This document shows, piece by piece, positions 34,638 through 42,987 of a stretch of 64,000 nt of DNA; positions within the stretch are counted from its first letter, which is position 1; each line of letters opens with the position of its first letter. The notes below the pieces were generated by a model, which ran no database searches, was not told the DNA's origin, and saw nothing but the letters and a program-made list of their open reading frames with translations. A program made the position numbers and the translations under genes. Source of the stretch: Burkholderia sp. Ac-20365 (GTDB lineage Bacteria > Pseudomonadota > Gammaproteobacteria > Burkholderiales > Burkholderiaceae); assembly GCF_017104715.1 (NCBI RefSeq), contig NZ_JAAGPI010000020.1, positions 62,001 through 126,000 on the forward strand, in the 5' to 3' direction.

Positions 34638-34829
34638 TCAGGCCGTCGTATTGACGTGATTGCCGACGAGACCACCCGGCGCGACCGGCGTCTGCGCTGC
34701 GCCGCCCTTGTCGCCCGATGCCGGGGCGGTAGCCGTCGACGACGTGCCGCGCGCGGCCGGCCGTTCGGTCGCCGTCGGACGCGCGATGCTCGACAGTTGT
34801 GTGTTGAAGTGATTGTTCTGGACAGTCAT
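34638..34829 (-). CDS. Small protein of unknown function, first gene of the FlgH-like cassette
   Basis: The 63-residue protein starts MTVQNNHFNTQLSSIARPTA with ACGAGG six bases before the ATG. It is rich in Ala, Thr, Gly and Pro, has no signal peptide or membrane segment, and ends GGLVGNHVNTTA. It looks disordered. It lies 19 bases ahead of the small lipoprotein gene. The good ribosome site and position make it a probable gene, but I know no family. Confidence 0.55.
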   Translation of the reverse strand: MTVQNNHFNTQLSSIARPTATERPAARGTSSTATAPASGDKGGAAQTPVAPGGLVGNHVNTTA

Positions 34830-35237
34830 GGCAAACCTCGTGAAGTGCGAGAGTCTTCGGAATCGCCGCACGTCCGTACGCAGAAATTTTCTCCGCGTAA
34901 GAAACGCACGACGGCTTGTGGCGTGACGAATGATCCCGTCTGTGCCGTATCCACGATGGCTCAAGCAACGCACGGATTTCCGAGGTACTTACGACCGCTT
35001 GCGAATGCACGCGAAATCTTTCCAACTGCGTAAAACACAAATGCTTTCGCGCCGGATCGGACATGCACGCGCGAGGAAATATTGCGGACTACAACGCACG
35101 CGACAGGCCGCACTGCCGCGCCGCGCAAGGAAGGCTTGCGAAGTCGCGCGGCAAGTGCGCCCTGCCTGAGAGTTTGCGTAAGTGTTGGTAAGAAAACCGG
35201 TGAGCGCCGACAAGCAATGCCAGACTAGAATTTCGGT
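34830..35237. other. Divergent intergenic region between the cassette and the second regulator
   Basis: The 408 bases must hold the leftward promoter of the cassette and the rightward promoter of the regulator. I see TAGAAT at 35226-35231, six bases before the regulator ATG, but no matching -35. No repeat or convincing small ORF was found. Confidence 0.5.
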
Positions 35238-35975
35238 ATGAATCCACAGGTCCTCATCGTCGACGACGATCCCGTCGTGCGCGATCTGCTTTGCCGCTTC
35301 CTGCAATCGAATGGCTACGATGCATCCGTGCTGCATGACGGCACGCATCTGCAACGGCGTCTCGAACGGGAGCGGCCTTCCGTCGTCGTGCTCGACATCA
35401 TGATGCCGAACACCGACGGCCTGCGCGCGCTCACCGCGCTGCGTGCGGCCGGCGACGACATTCCCGTTATCTTCGTGACGGCGCGCGGCACAGTGGCCGA
35501 TCGCATCATCGGGCTGTCGCTCGGCGCCGACGACTATATTACGAAGCCTTTCGATCCACGCGAGCTGCTCGCGCGCATCCAGACCGTCTTGCGCCGGCGC
35601 GGCCCGGCCACGACGAGCGCGCCCGAAGCACGCAAGCGTTATCGCTTCGGCCCGTTCGAACTGGACTTCGCCACGCGCACGCTGTCGCGCGACGAAACGC
35701 GCGTCACGCTGCGCGACAGCGAGTTCGCGCTGCTGAAGATCTTCGTCAACAATCCGTACAAGGTGCTGTCGCGCGTGCTGATTCACGATCTCGTGCATCG
35801 CGACGACCTGCCGTTCCGTGATCGCAGCCTCGACGTGCCGATCTGGCGCCTGCGCCGCGTGATCGAAAACGATCCGTCCAATCCGTGCTACGTGCAGACG
35901 GTGCGCGGCAAAGGCTATGTCTTCGTCCCCGACGCTGACCCGAACGGCGCGCCCTTCGCCGCCGACCCCGCGTGA
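35238..35975 (+). CDS. OmpR-family response regulator paired with the kinase
   Basis: The 245-residue protein has receiver-domain residues IVDDD, Asp53 (VLDIMMPNTDG) and TKPFDP, then a winged-helix DNA-binding domain ending VQTVRGKGYVFVPDA. It shares long identical stretches with the regulator at 32120 (DDDPVVRD, VVLDIMMP, LGADDY, KPFDP, RNRSLDV-like tail), so the two are paralogues. The kinase gene starts seven bases after its stop. No Shine-Dalgarno sequence precedes the ATG. Confidence 0.94.
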   Translation: MNPQVLIVDDDPVVRDLLCRFLQSNGYDASVLHDGTHLQRRLERERPSVVVLDIMMPNTDGLRALTALRAAGDDIPVIFVTARGTVADRIIGLSLGADDYITKPFDPRELLARIQTVLRRRGPATTSAPEARKRYRFGPFELDFATRTLSRDETRVTLRDSEFALLKIFVNNPYKVLSRVLIHDLVHRDDLPFRDRSLDVPIWRLRRVIENDPSNPCYVQTVRGKGYVFVPDADPNGAPFAADPA

Positions 35976-35982
35976 CGCTCGC

Positions 35983-37290
35983 GTGACCCGCATCAGGAAT
36001 CCGCTGAATACGCTGTTCGGCAGGATGGCGTTGCTGTCGTCGGCGGTGCTGTTTGCAATTCAGGCAGGCTGGTTCGTGCTCGTCGTGATGCAGCCGCCGC
36101 ATCACGAAGTGGACGGCTACGCGCGCGGCATTCTGCTCGCGCTGCAGGCCGCAAACGGCGAGCCCGTCAACGGCGCCGACGTTGCGCCCGCGCTGCGCGT
36201 GCATCTCGTGCCGACATGGAACATGCCGGCCACCGTCCATCTCGAACCGCCCACGCGCAAGCCGTTCGTCGAGCTCACGCGCCATCTGCGCGCGAGCCTG
36301 CCGCCCGGCACCGAAATCGCCGTCGACGACACGCATTTGCCGCGTCTGTGGGTGCGTTTTCCGCGCAAGTCGATGTGGGTCGTGATACCCGTCGATGTGC
36401 CGCCGCGTCCGCGCTTCGTGATCGAATCCGTGTCGATGCTGCTGGCTGCGCTGCTGCTGTCGCTGCTCGCGGTGTGGCAGATGCAGCGGCCGCTCACGCG
36501 CGTCGCGCACGCGGCGCGCGCGTTCGGCGCGGGCGCGCGACCCGAGCCCGTTTCCGAACAGGGGCCGCGCGAATTGCGCGATCTGATCGGTTCGTTCAAC
36601 GACATGATGCGGCGCCTGAACGAAGCGGGCGACGATCAGGCCGTGATGCTGGCCGGCGTCGCGCACGATCTGAAAGCGCCCCTTACACGCCTGAAATTGC
36701 GCGCGAGCGTGCTCGCCGATGAAAACGAGCGCGCGGGTCTGATCCGCGACGTCGATTCGCTCACGAATATCGTGCAGCAGTTTCTGGAGTTCGCAGGACA
36801 ATCGGCGGAATCGGGACCGATGACGGAAGTGGACGGCTTTCTGCGCGAGCAGTTTTCCGCCACGGACGGCAACGAAAATGACGAAGGCGACAGCGGCGAA
36901 GCGCCGCTATTCAAGCTCGATCTGCGCGCCGGTCCGCGCTTCACGCTGCCGCGCACGCTGCTGGACCGGCTCGTCACGAATCTCGTCGACAACGCGTTCG
37001 AGCACGGCGCGCCGCCCGTGGACATCGCCACTTCGCGCGATGAGCAGCAATGGATCATCGATGTCCGCGATCATGGCCCCGGCATTCCCGAAGACCGCAT
37101 CGCGGCCGCGATGAAGCCGTTCGTGCGGCTCGACGCAGCACGCGGCGGCGAAGGACATTGCGGGTTGGGGCTCGCGATCGTCGTGCGGCTCGCGCATCAT
37201 CGCGGCGGCAAATGCACCGTGGAGAATCATCCGGAAGGCGGGCTGCATGTGCGCATCGCACTGCCGTTCGTCGTGCCCGTCGACGCCTGA
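35983..37290 (+). CDS. EnvZ-like sensor histidine kinase
   Basis: The 435-residue protein has two membrane segments (about 13-36 and 148-166) around a periplasmic domain of ~110 residues, a HAMP region, the H box AGVAHDLKAPLTRL with His228, N box TNLVDNAFEHG, G1 DHGPGIPED and G2 GHCGLGLAIV. It should phosphorylate the regulator encoded just before it, and possibly the orphan paralogue at 32120. The start is taken at GTG 35983; an ATG 42 bases later is an alternative. Signal sensed is unknown. Confidence 0.93.
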   Translation: MTRIRNPLNTLFGRMALLSSAVLFAIQAGWFVLVVMQPPHHEVDGYARGILLALQAANGEPVNGADVAPALRVHLVPTWNMPATVHLEPPTRKPFVELTRHLRASLPPGTEIAVDDTHLPRLWVRFPRKSMWVVIPVDVPPRPRFVIESVSMLLAALLLSLLAVWQMQRPLTRVAHAARAFGAGARPEPVSEQGPRELRDLIGSFNDMMRRLNEAGDDQAVMLAGVAHDLKAPLTRLKLRASVLADENERAGLIRDVDSLTNIVQQFLEFAGQSAESGPMTEVDGFLREQFSATDGNENDEGDSGEAPLFKLDLRAGPRFTLPRTLLDRLVTNLVDNAFEHGAPPVDIATSRDEQQWIIDVRDHGPGIPEDRIAAAMKPFVRLDAARGGEGHCGLGLAIVVRLAHHRGGKCTVENHPEGGLHVRIALPFVVPVDA

Positions 37291-37320
37291 AACGGCGCGC
37301 AGATCACGCGCTTTATCGAA

Positions 37321-37370
37321 GCGCGTTACTGACCACGTTACCGACGCGCGTTACTGAACGCATTACCGAC
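37321..37370. repeat. Tandem 25-bp direct repeat after the kinase gene
   Basis: Two adjacent 25-base units share GCGCGTTACTGA at the start and TTACCGAC at the end, with 21 of 25 bases the same. They lie 31 bases after the kinase stop. Function unknown. Confidence 0.8.
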
Positions 37371-37472
37371 ATTACGCGCCGCTGCGCTTGCACTTACCTT
37401 GCCTTACGGTTGCGCCTTTCCGACCTGATCCCGGCCTATAGTGCAATCCGGCGTCCTCGGCGCCTCCCTGTT

Positions 37473-37510
37473 CGGTCCGTCCCGCTGCCACCTGGGACGG
37501 GCCGTTTTTT
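37473..37510 (+). terminator. Intrinsic terminator after the two-component genes
   Basis: An 11-bp stem, CGGTCCGTCCC with GGGACGGGCCG (one G-T pair), is followed by T6. It ends the regulator-kinase transcript just before the converging phosphatase-like gene. Confidence 0.85.
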
Positions 37511-37528
37511 CTTTGTGCGGGAGAAAAG

Positions 37529-38482
37529 TCAGAGAAGCAGGCGGTCGCGCAGGTTATCGACTGTCGATTGCGCGAGGCCGAGCCCGCGCGTCAGGTAGCC
37601 CGACATCGTGCCGTAGCTGGCCTGCACCTGATCGAACGATGCCTGCAAAAAGCTGCTCTGCACGCTCGCCAGCGTCTTCTCGATGTTCGCGGCAAGATCG
37701 CCGCCTTCCTGCCGGCGCGCCTCGACGCTCGCCGAAATCGAATTCGCCAGATAGGTGTTCGACAGCAGATAGTCCTGCATGATGATGTCGAACGGCACGT
37801 TCGCGATGCTCAGCAGCAGCGCCGCCGCCCAGCCCGCGCGGTCCTTGCCCGCGCGCGAATGAATCAGTTGCGGCCCCGGCGTGCTCGCGAGTTGCGACAG
37901 CAGCGAGCCGAACGCCATGCGATGCACGGGGTCCATCACGTACTGCCGCTGCGCGTTTTCCATCGCCGATGCGGCGCTTCCCGCGCTATCCGCTGCGGGC
38001 ATCATTAAATCTTCGCGTCCGGTGACGTTGATCTTCATGTACTGCGCGTTGGCGGGCAGCACATCGGATGCGCGCTCGATCTCTCCGGGCGTGCGCAGAT
38101 CGTAGACGGCCGCGATGCCGAGTGAATTAAGTACGGCGGCGTCAGCGGTGTTTTCCGTCAACGCATTCGAGCGAAAGAAAGCATTACGCCGCACGACGCG
38201 GCCATCGACGGTCGGATAACCGGCCGCCGTGCCGCCCACGTCACGAAAGTTTTCCAGCGTGGCGAGACGCGGCGTCGGCGCCTGGTCCGAACCGGCATTG
38301 TTGCCGCCGCACGCCGTCAGCAGCGTGCTCCCCATGCCAGAAAGCAGCAGCGCGCCGGCCGTGCTCTTCAGAAAGCGACGGCGCGAAGCGAGTTGCGCGT
38401 GCGCTGGCAGCGACGCGAGTGGTAAGGCGTGGAGATCATGCGCAGCGGCGAATGAAATATCCGCTTTCGCAGAGGAAGTCAT
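37529..38482 (-). CDS. Tat-exported lipoprotein of the tyrosine-phosphatase family, catalytic Cys replaced by Ser
   Basis: The 317-residue protein has a twin-arginine motif (ASRRRFLKS, residues 32-40) and a lipobox LLTAC (Cys58), so it is probably exported folded and lipidated. The rest is a Tyr_phosphatase3/MptpB-like domain: ENFRDVGGTAAGYPTVDGRV, FRSNAL, GIAAVYDLRTPGE and a P-loop. The canonical loop HCxAGKDRTG reads HSRAGKDRAG: Ser209 (codon TCG, 37856-37858) stands where the nucleophilic Cys belongs. It may bind but not hydrolyse phospho-ligands. Start MTSSAKAD; the frame runs on upstream without a signal sequence fit. Confidence 0.85.
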   Translation of the reverse strand: MTSSAKADISFAAAHDLHALPLASLPAHAQLASRRRFLKSTAGALLLSGMGSTLLTACGGNNAGSDQAPTPRLATLENFRDVGGTAAGYPTVDGRVVRRNAFFRSNALTENTADAAVLNSLGIAAVYDLRTPGEIERASDVLPANAQYMKINVTGREDLMMPAADSAGSAASAMENAQRQYVMDPVHRMAFGSLLSQLASTPGPQLIHSRAGKDRAGWAAALLLSIANVPFDIIMQDYLLSNTYLANSISASVEARRQEGGDLAANIEKTLASVQSSFLQASFDQVQASYGTMSGYLTRGLGLAQSTVDNLRDRLLL

Positions 38483-38863
38483 CGTTGTGTCTACAAGGTG
38501 CAGCGCGATTGCCGCGCGCAGATGCGAAAGACGCACGCAGTTCGCGTGCAGGTTTGACCAGCCGACAGACGGCGTGACCGACCGCTTTGGTCGATCACTT
38601 ACGGCGCCGACGTGCAGTGTAATGGACGAAAACAGTTCAAGGGTTACACGGTAGCAGTCAGTAAGAATTCGGAATGTTGGCGTGTCGTCTTTCGTTTCTG
38701 CCGTGTGAGCGATCGGCACACCCTTGTACCGCATTTTTCCCGCTTTTTTTCGTGCATTGGCCGCAATCGACGCGGACCGTAGAATACAAACCACTTGCGG
38801 CACGCCCGTCACAACGCCCGAATCACAACAGCAAACCCACGTATAGGGAACAGAGGAGAGGGG
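38483..38863. other. Divergent intergenic region, phosphatase-like gene and MFS gene
   Basis: The 381 bases contain the rightward promoter listed separately and T-rich stretches near 38.74 kb. No gene, repeat or strong hairpin was seen. A leftward promoter was not found. Confidence 0.5.
38757..38785 (+). promoter_or_regulatory. Probable sigma-70 promoter of the MFS gene
   Basis: TTGGCC and TAGAAT are separated by 17 bases, and the ATG of the transporter gene follows 78 bases later. The -10 matches five of six consensus bases, the -35 three of six. Confidence 0.5.
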
Positions 38864-40135
38864 ATGGCGTCATTTCAGTGGTTTACAGAACTGTCGACGC
38901 GCGAGCGCCGCACGCTCTACGCCGGCTTCGGCGGTTATGCGGTCGATGCATTCGACTTCATGATCTACTCGTTCCTGATTCCGACGTTGATCGCGGCGTG
39001 GGGCATGTCGAAAAGCGAAGCGGGCATGATCGCAACGAGTTCGCTGATTTCGTCGGCGATAGGCGGCTGGCTCGCGGGTATCCTCGCTGACCGCTACGGC
39101 CGCATCCGCGTGCTGCAATGGACGATCGCCACCTTCGCCCTCTTCACCTGCCTGTCCGGTTTCACGCACAACTTCTGGCAACTGCTGACGACGCGTACCT
39201 TGCAAGGCATCGGCTTTGGCGGTGAATGGTCGGTGGTGACGATCATGATGGCGGAGACGATCCGCTCGCCGCAGCATCGCGCGAAAGCGGTCGGCACCGT
39301 GCAGAGCAGCTGGTCGTTCGGCTGGGGCGCGGCGGCGATTCTCTACTGGGCGTTCTTCGCGCTGCTGCCCGAAGAATATGCGTGGCGCGCGTGCTTCTGG
39401 ATCGGCATCGTGCCCGCGCTTTGGATCATCTACATTCGCCGCAACGTCAGCGATCCCGAGATTTACCTCGCAACGCGCCGCGCGCGCGAAAGCGACTTCG
39501 ACACCGCGCACTTCCTGCAGATTTTCTCCCGCGCGCACCTGAAGACGACGATACTCGGCAGCGCGCTGTGCAGCGGCATGCTGGGCGGCTATTACGCGAT
39601 CACGACGTGGCTGCCCACGTATCTGAAGACGGTGCGCCATCTGTCCGTGTTCAACACGAGCGGTTATCTGGTCGTGCTGATCGTCGGCTCGTTCATCGGG
39701 TATATCGTCGGCGCGATTCTTTCGGACAAGATCGGCCGGCGCGGGTCGTTCATCCTGTTTGCGATCGGCTCGTTCCTGCTCGGCATGGTCTACACGATGC
39801 TGCCCATCACCGATGCCGCGATGCTGCTGCTCGGTTTTCCGCTCGGCATCGTCGTGCAGGGAATATTCGCGGGCGTCGGTGCGTATCTATCAGAGCTGTA
39901 TCCGAATGCGATACGCGGGTCGGGACAAGGTTTCTGCTATAACCTCGGGCGCGGTGTCGGCTCGTTCTTTCCGATTCTGGTCGGCACGCTGTCGCAAACG
40001 ATGACGCTCGTGAAGGCAATCGGCATCGTCGCGGGCGCGGGCTATCTGCTCGTCGTCGTCGCGGCGCTGGCGCTGCCTGAAACGAAGGGCAAATCGCTGG
40101 CAGCCGAAGCCGCGAAATCGGCGGAACACGTGTAA
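38864..40135 (+). CDS. MFS transporter (SHS/AAHS-like carboxylate or aromatic acid type)
   Basis: The 423-residue protein has twelve hydrophobic segments and MFS motifs: GGWLAGILADRYGRIRV in the first half, FGGEWSVVTIMMAE, and GAILSDKIGRRGSF in the second half. The pattern of FDFMIYSFLIP and RVTLQGIG-like segments (TRTLQGIGFGGEW) fits proton symporters for small organic acids. AGAGGAGAGGG before the ATG fixes the start. It lies eight bases before a D-amino-acid dehydrogenase gene, so its substrate may be a D-amino acid or related acid, which is inference. Confidence 0.9.
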   Translation: MASFQWFTELSTRERRTLYAGFGGYAVDAFDFMIYSFLIPTLIAAWGMSKSEAGMIATSSLISSAIGGWLAGILADRYGRIRVLQWTIATFALFTCLSGFTHNFWQLLTTRTLQGIGFGGEWSVVTIMMAETIRSPQHRAKAVGTVQSSWSFGWGAAAILYWAFFALLPEEYAWRACFWIGIVPALWIIYIRRNVSDPEIYLATRRARESDFDTAHFLQIFSRAHLKTTILGSALCSGMLGGYYAITTWLPTYLKTVRHLSVFNTSGYLVVLIVGSFIGYIVGAILSDKIGRRGSFILFAIGSFLLGMVYTMLPITDAAMLLLGFPLGIVVQGIFAGVGAYLSELYPNAIRGSGQGFCYNLGRGVGSFFPILVGTLSQTMTLVKAIGIVAGAGYLLVVVAALALPETKGKSLAAEAAKSAEHV

Positions 40136-40143
40136 TACCATCC

Positions 40144-41403
40144 ATGCAAACGATCGTTCTCGGCGGCGGCATCATCGGTGTCGCCACTGCCTTCTACCTG
40201 CGCGAGCGCGGCTGCGACGTCACCGTGATCGAACGCGAATCCGACGTTGCGCTCGCGACGAGCTTCGGCAACGCGGGCGTGATCGCACCCGGCTACGTGA
40301 CGCCGTGGGCTGCGCCCGGCATGCCGTTCAAGATCCTGAAGTATCTGTTCAAGCCTGCCTCACCGCTGATCTTCCGGCCGACCTTCGATCCCGCGCAATG
40401 GCGCTGGATCGCGCGCTGGCTGCGCGAATGCGATCTCGCGCGCTTTCGCGTCAACAAGCAGCGGATGCAGCGCATCGCGTATTACAGCCGCGAGTGTCTG
40501 CATGAGTTTCGCGGACATCATCCGTTCGAGTACGGGCGCAGCCAGGGTTATCTGCAACTCTTTCGCAGCGAGTTCGACGTCGAGATGGCGCAGCCGGCGC
40601 TTGCCGTGTTGCGCGACGCCGGCATCAGGCATCGCGAAGTGAGCGCGGGCGAATGCGCGGAGATCGAGCCGGGATTGCGCTGGGCGCGTCAGGCGCCGGT
40701 GAGCGGCCTCTATCTGCCCGACGACGAAGCGGGCGACTGCGCACGTTTTACGCGTGAACTGCGCGCGATCTGCGAGGCAAACGGCGTGCGCTTTCGCTTC
40801 GATACACGCGTGACGTCGCTCGATGTTCGTGGCGGCTCGGTGCATGGCGTGCATGTCGAGAGCGCGGCGGGAAGCGAAACGCTGGTGGCGAATGCTGTGG
40901 TGGTGGCAGCGGGCGTCGATAGCGCGGAACTGCTCGCGCCGCTCGGCGTGAAGGTGCCGCTGTATCCCGTGAAGGGTTACTCGGCGACGCTGCAGATCGT
41001 CGATGACGAGAAGTCGCCGCGCGCGGCGTTGATGGACGAATCGCTGAAGACGGCGATCACGCGTTTCGGGCCGAATCTGCGCGTCGCGGGCACGGCGGAG
41101 CTTGGCAACCGGCAGACGACATTACGCGAGCAGGCGCTGCAGACGCTGATGAAAGTGCTCGACGACTGGTTCCCGCATGCTACAGCGCCCTCTTCCGCGC
41201 ACTTCTGGGTCGGACGCCGTCCGATGACGCCGGATGGCGCGCCCTTGCTTGGGCCGTCGGGTATCGACAGGTTGTGGATCAATCTCGGACACGGCTCGAC
41301 GGGATGGGCGATGTCGCTGGGGTCGGGGCGCGTGGTGGCGGATCTGGTTACGCAGCGCGCGCCGGAAATCGATCTGGATGGGCTGACGCTGGCGCGGTAT
41401 TGA
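40144..41403 (+). CDS. D-amino-acid dehydrogenase (DadA family FAD enzyme)
   Basis: The 419-residue protein starts with the FAD-binding fold IVLGGGIIGVATAFYLRERG and has DadA-type segments SFGNAGVIAPGYVTPWAAPG, DPAQWRWIARWLREC, YPVKGYSATL, FWVGRRPMTPDGAPLLG and NLGHGSTGWAMSLGSG. DadA oxidises D-amino acids and passes electrons to quinone. No alanine racemase is next to it, so it is not the standard dadAX operon. It is probably cotranscribed with the MFS gene. Confidence 0.92.
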   Translation: MQTIVLGGGIIGVATAFYLRERGCDVTVIERESDVALATSFGNAGVIAPGYVTPWAAPGMPFKILKYLFKPASPLIFRPTFDPAQWRWIARWLRECDLARFRVNKQRMQRIAYYSRECLHEFRGHHPFEYGRSQGYLQLFRSEFDVEMAQPALAVLRDAGIRHREVSAGECAEIEPGLRWARQAPVSGLYLPDDEAGDCARFTRELRAICEANGVRFRFDTRVTSLDVRGGSVHGVHVESAAGSETLVANAVVVAAGVDSAELLAPLGVKVPLYPVKGYSATLQIVDDEKSPRAALMDESLKTAITRFGPNLRVAGTAELGNRQTTLREQALQTLMKVLDDWFPHATAPSSAHFWVGRRPMTPDGAPLLGPSGIDRLWINLGHGSTGWAMSLGSGRVVADLVTQRAPEIDLDGLTLARY

Positions 41404-41414
41404 CGCGCGGCGCT

Positions 41415-42035
41415 TCATGCATAGACGACGGGTACGCTTGCCTGCGATCGGTAGCGTGCGCCCGTGCGGGCTAGCGTGCTCGAGTACAACGTCAACGATT
41501 CGAAGCGCGTGATCAGTTCCTGTTGCAATTCCGTTGCGGGACCGACGGCTGCTGCATCGTGCCGATAGCGCGCGAGCGTCACGTGCGGGCGGAACGCGCG
41601 GGCGTCGACGGGCAGGCCGAGCGCGATCATCGACGAGCGTACGCGCCAGTCCAATGCGATGAACTCATCGGACATTGCCAGTGCTGCTACCGTCAGGCGT
41701 GGGTGCGAGGCACGCGGCCAATGTTCTATTTTTGTCACTGATGTGAGCTTGAGCGGCACGGTCTCGCTGGTGAGTGCGTCGATTAGCGATGCGGTTTTTT
41801 CTTGCGGCAATACGCCGATGAACGTCACCGTCAGGTGGAGTTGATCGTATGGGACGCGGCGCGCGGGAGTGGGGACGGTGATCGCCGATAGTGCGTCGCG
41901 GGTCGCTTTGTCGGGGACTAATGCTATGAAACAGCGCTGGTAGCCGTGCTGGCCGGGCTCTGTGTCTTCGCCATTCGCGGATGGTGGGTCGTCCGGGCCC
42001 GGCGCACGGGGTTCTTCGCGGTCAGTGCGTTGCAT
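41415..42035 (-). CDS. thpR: RNA 2',3'-cyclic phosphodiesterase (2H family)
   Basis: The 206-residue protein carries the two HxTx motifs of the 2H phosphoesterases, HLTVTF (about residue 67) and HVTLAR (about 150), on either side of a symmetric fold, plus RCFIALVPDKATRDAL at the start of the domain. ThpR/LigT opens 2',3'-cyclic phosphates on RNA. About 30 polar residues precede the domain, so the true start may be further in. It converges on the dehydrogenase gene with 11 bases between stops. Confidence 0.9.
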   Translation of the reverse strand: MQRTDREEPRAPGPDDPPSANGEDTEPGQHGYQRCFIALVPDKATRDALSAITVPTPARRVPYDQLHLTVTFIGVLPQEKTASLIDALTSETVPLKLTSVTKIEHWPRASHPRLTVAALAMSDEFIALDWRVRSSMIALGLPVDARAFRPHVTLARYRHDAAAVGPATELQQELITRFESLTLYSSTLARTGARYRSQASVPVVYA

Positions 42036-42115
42036 TTGGGGTGTCTCCCAGCGTTTGCGCGGGGTGCAGGGTTGTACTTTAGCGCGGGAGCGTGGGGATG
42101 TGTCTGCGACGCTCG

Positions 42116-42155
42116 TTTGGTTTGGTTTGGTTTGGTTTGGTTTGGTTTGGTTTGG
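42116..42155. repeat. (TTTGG)8 microsatellite, left flank of element B
   Basis: Eight perfect TTTGG units in a row, followed by TTTTT. A pentanucleotide tract of this length is prone to slippage. Confidence 0.97.
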
Positions 42156-42321
42156 TTTTTGCCGGCGGCCGCGATGTGATGTGCCCCTTCACGCGTTGCC
42201 CCTGTGCGCGGCCGCATTTGCTTTGGGTTGTCTTGTGACGCTGGGTTGGTTTGGTTTTGTTTTTGCTGGCATCCGCGATTTGTTACTGGTGCTTCATGCG
42301 TTGCCCCTGTGCGGGGCGGCA

Positions 42322-42353
42322 CTTACTTTCTTTGCCGCCGCAAAGAAAGTAAG
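42322..42353. repeat. 32-bp inverted repeat (14-bp arms) in element B
   Basis: The arms are the same as at 31884-31915, with centre CCGC in place of its complement. It lies directly inside the left 23-mer (42299-42321). Confidence 0.95.
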
Positions 42354-42534
42354 CAAAGAAAGCGGGCTAACACCGCCCGTTCTTGACCTCCGCCTGAGGG
42401 CCCCCAACGGGTCCTCCGCTTCACACGGCAACTTCTCAGTCATCGCCCGTTGCCAACCCTTCTAATCGGCGCCTCACCCGCTTCGATCACCCGTAGCGCA
42501 GCCAGCGGCAGCGAATGATTGCGGCCGCCCAGGT

Positions 42535-42648
42535 GGCAAACTGTGTGTAGGGCGTAGTGCTTCACACCTCAGCGCTCCTACGACACCGGCCTTGCATTTC
42601 AGTCCGGAGTGATGCGTGTACGGCGCGAAAGCCGACACACAGTTTGCC
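42535..42648. repeat. Central hairpin of element B
   Basis: Arms GGCAAACTGTGTGT (42535-42548) and its exact complement (42635-42648) enclose a loop that matches element A in reverse orientation. The span, 114 bases, is identical to that in element A. Confidence 0.9.
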
Positions 42649-42828
42649 GCTATAGAACGTGGAAGATTTGATCGCGCGAGTGGCGACGCGGGAGTGTGAA
42701 GCGGGTGATGAGCCAGTTCGAAACGTTGGCAGCGGGCAGTGAAAGGCAGGTTGCCGTATGAAGCGGAGGACCCGTTGGGGGCCCTCAGGCGGGAACAAGA
42801 ATTAGCGGTGTTCAGCGGCTTTCTTTTG

Positions 42829-42862
42829 CCTACTTTTCTTTGCCGCGGCAAAGAAAAGTAGG
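42829..42862. repeat. Perfect 34-bp palindrome in element B
   Basis: Identical to 31376-31409, directly inside the right 23-mer (42863-42885). Confidence 0.95.
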
Positions 42863-42955
42863 TGCCGCCCCGCACAGGGGCGACGCATGAAGCAGGCAAG
42901 ACAAATCGCGGATGCCCGCGAAAACAAAAGCAAACCACCCCAGCGTCGCAAGACA

Positions 42956-42987
42956 AACAAAACCAAAACCAAAACCAAAAACAAAAC
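42956..42987. repeat. AAAACC tandem tract, right flank of element B
   Basis: AAAACC-type hexamers repeat in tandem, mirroring the T-rich tract on the left side. It ends about 50 bases before the gltD stop. Confidence 0.85.
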
